The translations under genes and the position numbers were made by a program. This document shows positions 54,083 to 62,848 of a DNA stretch of 64,000 bases, piece after piece. The stretch covers positions 186,001 to 250,000 of the forward strand of contig NZ_JPWI01000006.1 of assembly GCF_003326795.1 (NCBI RefSeq), given 5' to 3'. The notes beneath the pieces were generated by a model, which saw only the letters and a program-made list of their open reading frames with translations, made no database searches and was not told where the DNA came from. This DNA comes from Thalassospira profundimaris (GTDB lineage: Bacteria > Pseudomonadota > Alphaproteobacteria > Rhodospirillales > Thalassospiraceae). The first letter of the stretch is position 1. Every line of letters starts with the position of its first letter.

Positions 54083-54669
54083 GATGCCACGGCCTCCGTA
54101 AGTTGATGTTTGCTTTGCGGATAGCGGGCTTCGCGCAATGCGCCTGCCCACCATTTCAGGTCAGTTGTCATGTTATGGAGTGCTGCCTTGGCACCAACCG
54201 GTTCCAGGGGCTGTCCGTCTTCGTCAAAGCGGTCCCATGCATTGGCGAAACTCACGACGTCGCGCATTGTGACGGCCTGCAATTCGGCAAAGACCAGTCG
54301 CAGCTGTTCAACAGCACGCAGTCCGCCAGACATTCCACCATAGGAAACAAAGGCCACCGGTTTGCGTCTCCATTCCTGTTTGGCGGCATCAATCAGAAGC
54401 TTCAACTCGCCCGTGAAGCTGTGATTGTATTCCGGTGTGACGACGATAAAAGCATCGGCCTCTGCCAGTGTTACATGAAGATGCTGAACAGCGGGATGCT
54501 GTGCCCCGACATGGAAAGCTGGCAAGTTAAGGGTGGCCGGATCAATCGTATCAATTGAAATGTCATGATCGGTTTTGAGTGTCTCGATCGCCCACCGGGC
54601 AACAATGTCACAAAACCGGCCTTCACGTGCACTGCCATAGATGATGGCGACATTGAATGTCTCTTTCAT
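54079..54669 (-). CDS. NADPH-dependent FMN reductase family protein
   Basis: A 196-residue flavodoxin-fold oxidoreductase. Phosphate-binding loop GSAREGRFCDIVARW (about 10-24), flavin motif PEYNHSFTGELKLLIDAAK and SYGGMSGGLRAVEQL. Cytoplasmic. ATG 54669 is supported by AAGGAGTC. It is the first gene of a two-gene operon with the ABM gene, divergent from soxR, with a SoxR box in its promoter. It likely reduces quinones or azo-like redox compounds. Confidence 0.9.
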   Translation of the reverse strand: MKETFNVAIIYGSAREGRFCDIVARWAIETLKTDHDISIDTIDPATLNLPAFHVGAQHPAVQHLHVTLAEADAFIVVTPEYNHSFTGELKLLIDAAKQEWRRKPVAFVSYGGMSGGLRAVEQLRLVFAELQAVTMRDVVSFANAWDRFDEDGQPLEPVGAKAALHNMTTDLKWWAGALREARYPQSKHQLTEAVAS

Positions 54670-54716
54670 GGATTTGACTCCTTGATAATTTTTCTTCAAT
54701 GCGCAAGGTTCTAAAA

Positions 54717-54738
54717 CCTCAACCAATATTAAGGTCAA
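54717..54738 (-). promoter_or_regulatory. SoxR box and promoter
   Basis: CCTCAACCAATATTAAGG (54717-54734) matches the ends of the 18-base SoxR operator (CCTCAA then TTGAGG; here TTAAGG). On the minus strand TTGACC (54738-54733) serves as -35, and a 19-base gap leads to TAGAAC (54713-54708) as -10. The long 19-base spacer is the hallmark of SoxR-activated promoters. Confidence 0.78.
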
Positions 54739-54785
54739 GGGTGAATTTTCATGTCGGTGACAAGGCGCAATGCAGGAGGGGGAAA

Positions 54786-55247
54786 ATGACGGGTTGCGGC
54801 GTTTTACAGCGTTATCTGAGTGTCGGGGAAGTCGCCAGTCGCAGCGGGATTGCTGTATCGGCTGTGCATTTTTACGAGCGCAAGGGACTGATCAGTTCGA
54901 TCCGTACGGACGGGAACCAGCGCCGGTTTCACCGTGGTGTGCTGCGTAAACTTGCCATCATCAAGGTCGCGCAGAAAACCGGGATTCCGCTTTCGGAAAT
55001 TGGTGATGCATTTGACAAACTGCCACCCAACACTGTGCCAACGGCCAAGGACTGGGCAAAGCTGTCATCGCAGTGGCGCGATGATCTCAACGAGCGGATC
55101 GAACAGCTTACCCGGCTGCGTGATCAGCTTGGGCAATGTATCGGTTGCGGGTGCCTGTCGATCTCCGATTGCCCGCTGCGCAATCCGGCCGACGAGCTTG
55201 CCGTCGATGGGCCCGGTGCGCGGTTGCTTGAACTTGAAGAACATTAA
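54786..55247 (+). CDS. soxR: Redox-sensitive transcriptional activator SoxR
   Basis: A 153-residue MerR-family regulator. HTH at about 10-35 ([22 protein letters not shown]) and the 2Fe-2S cysteines in [12 protein letters not shown] (Cys118, 121, 123, 129), which equal E. coli SoxR Cys119/122/124/130. The oxidised cluster activates target promoters. ATG 54786 follows AGGAGGGGG; an upstream in-frame start at 54699 is rejected. Divergent from an FMN reductase/ABM operon with a SoxR box. Confidence 0.96.
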   Translation: MTGCGVLQRYLSVGEVASRSGIAVSAVHFYERKGLISSIRTDGNQRRFHRGVLRKLAIIKVAQKTGIPLSEIGDAFDKLPPNTVPTAKDWAKLSSQWRDDLNERIEQLTRLRDQLGQCIGCGCLSISDCPLRNPADELAVDGPGARLLELEEH

Positions 55248-55431
55248 GACCCCGGTTATCGCGTTGATCGCCCGGAGAACTGAACTGCCGAACCTGTGAA
55301 ATCTTGTACAGTTCTGCAGTTTGCGCATGGCCGGGCACAGGCAGAATGCTTGACATCCCGCCGGTTCGCGTGTTGAAAGGCCCAAAGATTGCGACAGTCC
55401 GGATCATTGGGCTGTCGATTGGAAAAGTTTG

Positions 55432-58281
55432 ATGCAGATTTCAACCCGAACCGGTCCCCGTATCCTTGCCATATTGGGGCCGACCAACACCGGCAAGACC
55501 CATTTGGCCATGGAACGGATGTTGGCGCACACGACCGGGATGATCGGGTTCCCGTTGCGATTGCTGGCACGTGAAAACTATGACCGTGCAGTGGAAAAGG
55601 TCGGCAAGGGGGCTGTGGCCCTGATTACCGGCGAAGAACGCATCCTTCCGAAAACGGCACGCTACTTCCTGTGTACCGTCGAAGCCATGCCAGTTTCCAA
55701 GCAGGTTGACTTTCTGGCGATTGACGAAATCCAGATGTGTGCTGATCCGGAACGCGGGCATGTTTTCACCGACCGTTTGTTGCATGCACGCGGACGTTCC
55801 GAAACCATGTTCATGGGGGCCGAAACCATTCGGCCGGTTATCCGCAAGCTGGTTGAGAATGTCGAATTTGATCGACGCGAACGCTTTTCGACACTGACCT
55901 ATAACGGGTCCAAGAAAATTCAGCGTCTTCCGTCCCAGTCGGCGGTGGTGACTTTTTCTGCACAGGAAGTCTATGCCGTGGCCGAACTGGTGCGTCGCCA
56001 GAAGGGCGGGGCAGCCGTGGTTCTTGGCGCGCTCAGCCCGCGCACCCGCAATGCCCAGGTCGAGATGTTCCAGAATGGCGAAGTTGAACATCTGATTGCG
56101 ACCGATGCCATCGGCATGGGGCTTAACCTTGATCTGAACCATGTGGCCTTTGCGGCGCTGACCAAGTTCGACGGCAAGTTCAATCGAGGTCTGACAGCGG
56201 CGGAAACCGCGCAGATTGCCGGTCGTGCTGGCCGTCACATGAATGACGGCACGTTTGGTGTTACCGGAAACCTGTCGGGGGTTGATCCCGATATTATCGA
56301 ACAGATCGAAGCACATGAGTTCGAACCGCTTGCCAAAGTTTTCTGGCGCAATGCCCGACTTGATTTCCGGTCAGTCGATGCGTTGCAGAAGTCTCTGCGT
56401 CGCCGGTCCGATGATCCGACCCTTATTCTGGCACGTGAGCCGGTTGATGAAATCATGCTTGATCATCTTTCGCATAACGAAGATGTCGCACGGATCGCAA
56501 CGGCGCCCGATCGGGTCCAGTTATTGTGGGAAGTCTGCCAGATTCCCGATTTCAGAAATATCCATACCGATGCCCATCCAAGACTGCTAACATCTATCTA
56601 TCGCTATCTCGCGAAACCCGGAAGCAAGCTGCCCATCGACTGGTTGGGTGAACAAGTCTTGCGTCTGGGTCGTTATGATGGTGATATCGATCAGTTGTCA
56701 TCACGTTTGGCAGGTATTCGCGTCTGGACATATGTATCGCACAAACATCACTGGCTCGAAGATGCCAATCATTGGCAGGAACGCACGCGGGCCATTGAGG
56801 ATAAGCTCTCAGATGTGCTACATGAACGCCTGACCCAAAGGTTCGTTGACAGACGGACCTCGGTTTTATTGAAAAGTCTCAAGGACAAGTCTGAACTCAT
56901 GTCTACCATCACTGCGAATGGTGAAGTACAGGTCGAAGGTGAATTTGTCGGCCGTCTTGATGGATTCCGTTTCATCCCTGATGAAACCGATGCTGCTTTC
57001 GAAGGCAAGGCTATTGCCAGTGCCGCACGCCGCGCGTTGACTGGCGAAATCGCCCAGCGCGTCAAACAACTTGAAACCGACGAAGACGATAAATTCGCGG
57101 TGAATGGGCAGCTTGATGTCCTTTGGAACGGTGCGCAGGTTGGTGTGCTGAAAAAAGGTGACACTGTTCTGTCACCCGACGTTCAGGTGATCGACAGCGA
57201 GTTCTTTGACGGTCCTACACGCGAACGGGTTCGCACCCGTCTTCAGAATTTCGTCAATGCCCACATCGAAGCCCGCCTTAAAATGCTGACCCGTCTGCGC
57301 GATTGTCAGCTTTCGGGGCCGATTCGTGGTCTTCTGTTCCAGCTGAACGAAGGTCTGGGCTGCGTTCCGCGCTCGGAACTCGAAAGCTTGGTCAAGGATC
57401 TGTCGGACGAAGACCGCAAGGCGCTTGCCAAACTTGGCGTGCGTCTTGGTGTTGAAACCGTCCATGTGCTTGACGCGCTCAAACCTGATCCGGTTGAGCT
57501 GCGCGGTATTTTGTGGGCGGTTGCCCGCGAACTCGATGCGCTTCCGGAATTGCCGCCTGCGGGCCGGACCTCGGTTCCCAATGATCGTGCAAATTCCAAG
57601 GGCTTCTATCTTGCTGCCGGTTACATGCCGGTCGGCCCGCTTGCCGCACGTGTGGACATGCTTGAACGTTTCGCGGCCCTTCTGCGTCAGAAGGCACGTG
57701 AAAATGATGGCAAGGTTCGTCCGGACCCTGATCTGCTGTCGCTTCTGGGCTGCACCGTCGAACAGGCCGAGGGCGTCTTTACCGCACTTGGCTGGCGCGC
57801 CGAGGTAACCAAGGTCAAGAAGTCCGAACTTCTTGCCAAGGAAGCCGAGAAAAAGGCCGAAGAACCCGCCAAGGCAGAAGCTGAAGTCAAAGCCGAAGAA
57901 GCACCGGCTGCTGAAAGCAATGAAGCTGCACCGGCAGAAGCAGCAGAAGCAGCACCGGCCAAGGACGAAGACGCGGCTGAAGCGACCGACGCTGTCGAAA
58001 CCGACGCCGATGGTGATGAGCTGGTCGAAGTCAAATTCTTCGTCCGTGTTGATCGTCGCAAACGTGGTGGTGCCGGTCGCGGTCAGCGCGGCCCGCGTCA
58101 GGAAACACGTGGCAAAGGCGGCCCCAAAGGCAAGGGCGGCAATAATCGTCCGAACCAGGGCGGCAAGGGTGGCCGCGGTGGCAAGCCGGGCGGACGTGGT
58201 CAGGCACCTGAAAAGAACAACCAGATCAACGAAGATTCGCCTTTTGCCAAGCTTAAGGAAATGCTGGCAGCCAAAGGCTGA
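55432..58281 (+). CDS. SUV3-like RNA helicase with an RG-rich tail
   Basis: A 949-residue helicase. Walker A GPTNTGKT (16-23), DEIQ (98-101), TATD-like IATDAIGMGLNLDL and motif VI QIAGRAGRH. This is the mitochondrial SUV3 type common in alphaproteobacteria. The C-terminal 150 residues are an Ala/Glu/Lys-rich segment followed by a basic Gly/Arg/Gln-rich tail that could bind RNA. ATG 55432 with GGAAAAG is chosen over the TTG just before it. It is followed by an S4-domain gene, a common alphaproteobacterial pairing. Confidence 0.93.
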   Translation: MQISTRTGPRILAILGPTNTGKTHLAMERMLAHTTGMIGFPLRLLARENYDRAVEKVGKGAVALITGEERILPKTARYFLCTVEAMPVSKQVDFLAIDEIQMCADPERGHVFTDRLLHARGRSETMFMGAETIRPVIRKLVENVEFDRRERFSTLTYNGSKKIQRLPSQSAVVTFSAQEVYAVAELVRRQKGGAAVVLGALSPRTRNAQVEMFQNGEVEHLIATDAIGMGLNLDLNHVAFAALTKFDGKFNRGLTAAETAQIAGRAGRHMNDGTFGVTGNLSGVDPDIIEQIEAHEFEPLAKVFWRNARLDFRSVDALQKSLRRRSDDPTLILAREPVDEIMLDHLSHNEDVARIATAPDRVQLLWEVCQIPDFRNIHTDAHPRLLTSIYRYLAKPGSKLPIDWLGEQVLRLGRYDGDIDQLSSRLAGIRVWTYVSHKHHWLEDANHWQERTRAIEDKLSDVLHERLTQRFVDRRTSVLLKSLKDKSELMSTITANGEVQVEGEFVGRLDGFRFIPDETDAAFEGKAIASAARRALTGEIAQRVKQLETDEDDKFAVNGQLDVLWNGAQVGVLKKGDTVLSPDVQVIDSEFFDGPTRERVRTRLQNFVNAHIEARLKMLTRLRDCQLSGPIRGLLFQLNEGLGCVPRSELESLVKDLSDEDRKALAKLGVRLGVETVHVLDALKPDPVELRGILWAVARELDALPELPPAGRTSVPNDRANSKGFYLAAGYMPVGPLAARVDMLERFAALLRQKARENDGKVRPDPDLLSLLGCTVEQAEGVFTALGWRAEVTKVKKSELLAKEAEKKAEEPAKAEAEVKAEEAPAAESNEAAPAEAAEAAPAKDEDAAEATDAVETDADGDELVEVKFFVRVDRRKRGGAGRGQRGPRQETRGKGGPKGKGGNNRPNQGGKGGRGGKPGGRGQAPEKNNQINEDSPFAKLKEMLAAKG

Positions 58282-58302
58282 TTGCAGCAAATTTGATCTG
58301 TT

Positions 58303-58330
58303 GAACGGCGATCCTTGCGGGTCGCCGTTC
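58303..58330. terminator. Hairpin after the helicase gene
   Basis: A 12-base stem with one G-T pair (58303-58314 with 58319-58330) and a TTGC loop. It lacks a T tract, so termination is uncertain. Confidence 0.5.
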
Positions 58331-58366
58331 TGCGTTCCAAATGTAAGTTAATCAGACAGTTATGAG

Positions 58367-58786
58367 ATGCGAATGGCTGTGAAGGAACAGACTGAAAAGC
58401 TCAGGATTGATAAGTGGTTGTGGCATGCGCGGTTTTATAAAACCAGATCGCTTGCCAGCAAGGCCTGTCAGTCAGGGCACATTGTTCTGAACGGTCAGTC
58501 GGTTTCCAAGGCGAGTGTTTCAGTCGTTGCGGGCGACAGGCTTCAGTTCTTTCAGGGGCCGCATCTGCGAGTGGTCGAGGTTGTCGCACTTGGCGAACGC
58601 CGCGGCCCGGCCCCTGAGGCACAGGCACTTTATGTGGATCACTCGCCGCCAAGGATGCCCAAAAAAGAAGTGGCGTCTGATATACGAACCGCACCGGTTG
58701 CCGAACGTGAAGCCGGTGCCGGACGGCCGACCAAAGCCGAGCGCAGGGCGCTCGACCGATTGCGTGGTGACGGGGATGTTGGATAG
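58367..58786 (+). CDS. hslR: S4-domain RNA-binding protein (Hsp15-like)
   Basis: A 139-residue protein with an S4 domain at about 12-75 (LRIDKWLWHARFYKTRSLASKACQSGHIVLNGQ). Hsp15 (HslR) of E. coli binds stalled 50S subunits carrying nascent chains. A basic tail (GAGRPTKAERRALDRLRG) follows, as in the family. The ATG at 58367 and one at 58373 are both possible. Downstream of the SUV3-like helicase. Confidence 0.85.
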   Translation: MRMAVKEQTEKLRIDKWLWHARFYKTRSLASKACQSGHIVLNGQSVSKASVSVVAGDRLQFFQGPHLRVVEVVALGERRGPAPEAQALYVDHSPPRMPKKEVASDIRTAPVAEREAGAGRPTKAERRALDRLRGDGDVG

Positions 58787-58930
58787 ACCTTTATCAAGGT
58801 TGTTCTGATGTGACCGGAAGCTATGTGGTTCAAAGCCAGGATGGCGTGAATCTGAATGTCATCAGGTTGTAAATTGTGCATGAATTTCTTGCGCCGGGTT
58901 TAGTGATCCGTTATGCATCCTATCTAATGG

Positions 58931-58936
58931 TATAAT
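58931..58936 (+). promoter_or_regulatory. Candidate -10 element for the type I secretion operon
   Basis: An exact TATAAT lies 53 bases before the ATG at 58989. It would start transcription near 58943 and so favours the internal ATG over the upstream TTG at 58947. The -35 region is weak. Confidence 0.35.
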
Positions 58937-58988
58937 TCACCCTCTTTTGGATGGTGTTGATCTGTATGAGCTGGAGCATTCTCGTTTT

Positions 58989-60710
58989 ATGACACGCCGG
59001 CCGGGATTGAATATCGGGACTTTGTCGCATTTGCGCGCAGGCCGTTTTTCGCTTTTGATTGCCGCTTTGGTAATCAACCTGCTGTCGCTTGCCCTGCCCA
59101 TCACCCTGCTGCAGGTCTATGATCGTGTGTTGCCGCACAATTCGATCCCGACTTTGACGCTTCTTATTCTTGGCGTGCTTGGAGCCTTGCTGGTTGAGGC
59201 AATGCTGCGTCTTGGGCGCGCCTATATATCATCCCTGTCCGCGGCAAAGTTCGAACATGAAAGTTCTCAAAGGGCGATTGGCCATCTGCTTTCAACAAGT
59301 TTGATCGACTATGACAAGACCGCGCCGGGTCTTCATCTGCAACGGCTTAACAGCTTGAACCTGTTGCGTGATTTCTATGCCGGGCAGGCAATCGGCGCGA
59401 TTGTCGATTTACCTTTCATCATCCTGTTTCTTGCGCTGATTGCCATTATTGGCGGTGTTCTTGTCGCGGTGCCGCTGGGCATTCTTATTGCATTTTTTGT
59501 CACGGCATCAATTCTTGGTCGACAGTTGCGCAATGCGCTCGACAAGCGCAGCCAGTCTGACGAACGGCGCTATAATTTCATTATCGAAACGCTGACGGGT
59601 ATTCACACCATCAAGTCGATGGCGATGGAAAACCTGATGGTGCGTCGTCATGAACAGCTTCAGGAACAATGTTCCGGTGATGATCAGCTTGCCGCACGAT
59701 CAGCGCACGCCGCGGTAAATGCCAGTGCAACCTTTTCGATGCTGACCATGGTGCTGGTTGCGGCCATTGGCAGTGTGCTGGTGATTGAAGGGCAGCTTAC
59801 CGTTGGTGGCCTTGCGGCCTGTACGATGTTGTCGGGACGATCCATTCAGCCGCTGCAACGGGCCATGAGCCTGTGGACCCAGTTCCAGAACATCCGTGTT
59901 GCCCGCCAGCGCGTCAGGGAACTGTTTGAAATTGATCCCGAAGACAAGCCCGGTGCACCTGAAATGCCATTGCTGAATGGCAAGATCGAGTTGCGCAATC
60001 TTGGTTTCGCCCATGCGGATGGCAAAAAGATCTTCGACCGGCTTGATCTGGTGATTGAACCGGGTGATTCGATTGCCATTACCGGCGATAACGGCACCGG
60101 CAAGACCACCTTGCTGTGGCTTTTGATGGGGGCTTTGCACCCGGATGAGGGTGACATCTTGCTTGATGGGAAAAGGCCCAAGGATTACAGCGCCGAATCA
60201 ACCCGTCGACAGATCGCCTATCTGCCGCAGCATGGCGTGATGTTCAAGGGAACCATCCTTGAAAATATCACCGGTTTCCGCAAGGAGATCGGGGTCGAAC
60301 GGGTGATTGAAATCTCCCGGCGTCTTGGTCTTGATGACATCGTCATGCGCATGCCCGAGGGCTATGACACCGAAGTTGGCGGACAGGCATCCGAAACGCT
60401 TCCGCGTGGTGTTAAACAGCGCATTGCCGTTGCACGTGCACTGATCGACTATCCCCGGATTGTCCTGTTTGATGAAGCCAACAGTTCACTCGATATGGCC
60501 GGTGACAACATCATGGCCAGCCTGATGCTTGAACTTAAAAAACACTGCACATTGGTGATGGTGTCCCATCGCCCATCCCTGATTGCCTTGGCGAACAAAC
60601 AATACCGGATTGTTGATCATCATCTTGTCCCTGTTCTGAAACGCAGTAACGCACGGATCACGCGTGCGCAATCAGCGTTCAGCGCACCAGTCGAGACGGG
60701 GGCAGAATGA
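58989..60710 (+). CDS. Type I secretion ABC transporter, subunit 1 (non-canonical signature)
   Basis: A 573-residue ABC exporter half: membrane domain (about 15-300) and ATPase domain (about 330-560). Walker A GDNGTGKT (366-373), Q-loop Q413, Walker B FDEANSSLD (494-502), H527. The signature expected as LSGGQ is LPRGV (471-475). No N-terminal peptidase-like domain. It overlaps the second ABC gene by four bases (ATGA), so the two are translated together. Resembles RTX/LapB-type T1SS exporters. The start at ATG 58989 is tentative. Confidence 0.88.
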   Translation: MTRRPGLNIGTLSHLRAGRFSLLIAALVINLLSLALPITLLQVYDRVLPHNSIPTLTLLILGVLGALLVEAMLRLGRAYISSLSAAKFEHESSQRAIGHLLSTSLIDYDKTAPGLHLQRLNSLNLLRDFYAGQAIGAIVDLPFIILFLALIAIIGGVLVAVPLGILIAFFVTASILGRQLRNALDKRSQSDERRYNFIIETLTGIHTIKSMAMENLMVRRHEQLQEQCSGDDQLAARSAHAAVNASATFSMLTMVLVAAIGSVLVIEGQLTVGGLAACTMLSGRSIQPLQRAMSLWTQFQNIRVARQRVRELFEIDPEDKPGAPEMPLLNGKIELRNLGFAHADGKKIFDRLDLVIEPGDSIAITGDNGTGKTTLLWLLMGALHPDEGDILLDGKRPKDYSAESTRRQIAYLPQHGVMFKGTILENITGFRKEIGVERVIEISRRLGLDDIVMRMPEGYDTEVGGQASETLPRGVKQRIAVARALIDYPRIVLFDEANSSLDMAGDNIMASLMLELKKHCTLVMVSHRPSLIALANKQYRIVDHHLVPVLKRSNARITRAQSAFSAPVETGAE

Positions 60711-62848
60711 AAAAGCTTGAGAATATGAACTATGCGCTGGGCTACCGGATGGGGCTGGCCAGCACGGATGCCCAGTCGGACTTTGACGCATGTTTGTGGC
60801 CATTGCTGCAGGCGCTGGGATGGCGCGGCCTGCCCCGTCAGGTGGCCGAGGCCTTGCCGCATATGGATCAGGCGCTTGATCTGACCGATTTTCGTAACGT
60901 TCTGGCGCATCTGAATTATCAGTCGCGTGAAATCATTGCGACCCTTGACCAGATCGACGAACGCATGATGCCCTGCCTGTTTGTGCCAGATAACGGCACG
61001 GCACTGGTTGTTATTCGCCCCGAAGATAACGGCATTCGCGTCTTTGATGGCGGGACGGACCGTGAAATGGTGATCCGTTCATCGGCACTGACGGGGAAGG
61101 TTTACCAGTTTACAACTGCTGATCGTCGAGCGCGCTATTTCGAAGATGACAAACGCGGATGGTTTGGCGGGATCGCCGACAGATTTTCGTCGCTTGGCTA
61201 TCAGTTATTGTTGATGACGCTGGTGCTCAACATCATGGCATTGGCGACCCCGATCTTTGTCATGGGCATTTATGACCGGGTGATCGGGACGCGGTCGATT
61301 CCAATGCTGATCCAGTTTTCCATCGGTATTGGCATCGTCATTTTGCTCGGCTGGATATTACGCGCATTGCGCAGTCAGATCGTCAGCCATTTTGGGGCGC
61401 GTCTTGATACGCTTGTCAGTGGCGCAATTTTTGAACGCCTTTTATCGCTTCCGCCTGCCTTTACCGAACGGGCACCGGTCGGTGTGCAGATTTCGCGTAT
61501 TCGCGATTTCGAAAGCGTGCGTGAATTCTTCACCGGGCCGATGGCACTGGTGATGCTTGAAATGCCGTTTGTGCCGATCTTCCTGATTGTCATGTTTTAT
61601 CTTGGCGGGTGGCTGGCCCTTATACCGATCGCCCTGATCGGGGTCTTTTTGCTAATCGGGATTGTGACCTTTCCGGTGGTGTCGCGGCGGGTTGCGGAAC
61701 TTGGTCGCCATGGTGCCAACCGACAGGAATTCCTTGTGGAAACTGTCGGCAAGATGTCGGTTCTGAAATACACCGCATCGGAAAAACGCTGGCTGGCGCG
61801 GTTCCGTGATATTTCGGCTGATACGGCATATGCCGGTTTTCGGGTTTCGATGGTCAATAACGTGATCAATACATCTGCACAGATATTGATGATCACGTCC
61901 GGCGCGCTGGTTCTGGCATTTGGTGCAGATCGCGTGATGAATGCGCAGATGAGTGTCGGTGCGCTTGTCGCATCCATGATGCTGGCCTGGCGTGTTTTGG
62001 GGCCGATCAATCAGGCGTTTCTTGGCTTGCCGCGTCTGGCGCAGCTGCGCGGCAGTGTCCGGCAAATCAATCGTCTGATGAACCTTCAGCCCGAAGGCGA
62101 TCTTGTGCCGCGCTCGGTCGAGCAACGCCGCTTTGATGGTGCGATCACGTTCTCGCGTGTCAGCTTCCGTTATACGGCGGATTCTGATCCGGCTCTTGTC
62201 GGTGTCAGTTTCGATATAAAACCCGGGCAGGTTGTTGCTGTTGTCGGTGCGAACGGGGCGGGGAAATCATCCCTGATCAAACTGATTGCCGGGATGTATC
62301 AGCCACAAGCCGGTGCCGTTCTGATTGACGGGGCGGATATCCGTCAGATGGACCCGCAAGCCTTGCGGCAGGCGATTTCCTATGTGCCGCAGGATATTGA
62401 ATTCTTCCGGGGGTCGATTGCGCAGAATTTGCGTCTGGCAAACCCTGTGGCATCGCAGGATGACCTTCGCATGGCCTGCATGTCGGCAGGTATCTTGCAG
62501 GAAGTGGAATCGCTGCCTGAGGGGTTCGATACGCGAATTGGCGATCAGCATTCATCGCGTTATTCGGCCAGTTTCCTGCAACGTCTTGCACTGGCGCGTG
62601 CCTTTGTCCGCGAAGCACCGATCATTCTGTTTGATGAACCGACCAATGGTCTGGACCAGCGCGCAGACCGCGCTTTCCAGCATACCGTCAACCGCCTGCG
62701 CGGCGGTTCGACGATATTCCTGATTACCCATCGGCCAAGTCACCTTGATCTGGCCGACCGCATTCTTGTTCTTGATGCGGGGCAGTTGCGCGGCGATGCG
62801 CCGCCCGCACGGATCAAGCAACAAGTGATAGACGGAGGCTACCTATGA
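60707..62848 (+). CDS. Type I secretion ABC transporter, subunit 2, with peptidase-like domain
   Basis: A 713-residue exporter half. Residues about 20-140 form a C39-like (CLD) domain without a clear catalytic Cys-His pair, as in RTX secretion proteins; then the membrane domain (about 165-450) and the ATPase (about 475-705). Walker A GANGAGKS (514-521), Q562, Walker B FDEPTNGLD (642-650), H675. The signature reads YSASF (619-623). Both ends overlap neighbours by four bases. With subunit 1 and the HlyD protein it makes a putative T1SS whose substrate is outside the window. Confidence 0.9.
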   Translation: MKKLENMNYALGYRMGLASTDAQSDFDACLWPLLQALGWRGLPRQVAEALPHMDQALDLTDFRNVLAHLNYQSREIIATLDQIDERMMPCLFVPDNGTALVVIRPEDNGIRVFDGGTDREMVIRSSALTGKVYQFTTADRRARYFEDDKRGWFGGIADRFSSLGYQLLLMTLVLNIMALATPIFVMGIYDRVIGTRSIPMLIQFSIGIGIVILLGWILRALRSQIVSHFGARLDTLVSGAIFERLLSLPPAFTERAPVGVQISRIRDFESVREFFTGPMALVMLEMPFVPIFLIVMFYLGGWLALIPIALIGVFLLIGIVTFPVVSRRVAELGRHGANRQEFLVETVGKMSVLKYTASEKRWLARFRDISADTAYAGFRVSMVNNVINTSAQILMITSGALVLAFGADRVMNAQMSVGALVASMMLAWRVLGPINQAFLGLPRLAQLRGSVRQINRLMNLQPEGDLVPRSVEQRRFDGAITFSRVSFRYTADSDPALVGVSFDIKPGQVVAVVGANGAGKSSLIKLIAGMYQPQAGAVLIDGADIRQMDPQALRQAISYVPQDIEFFRGSIAQNLRLANPVASQDDLRMACMSAGILQEVESLPEGFDTRIGDQHSSRYSASFLQRLALARAFVREAPIILFDEPTNGLDQRADRAFQHTVNRLRGGSTIFLITHRPSHLDLADRILVLDAGQLRGDAPPARIKQQVIDGGYL

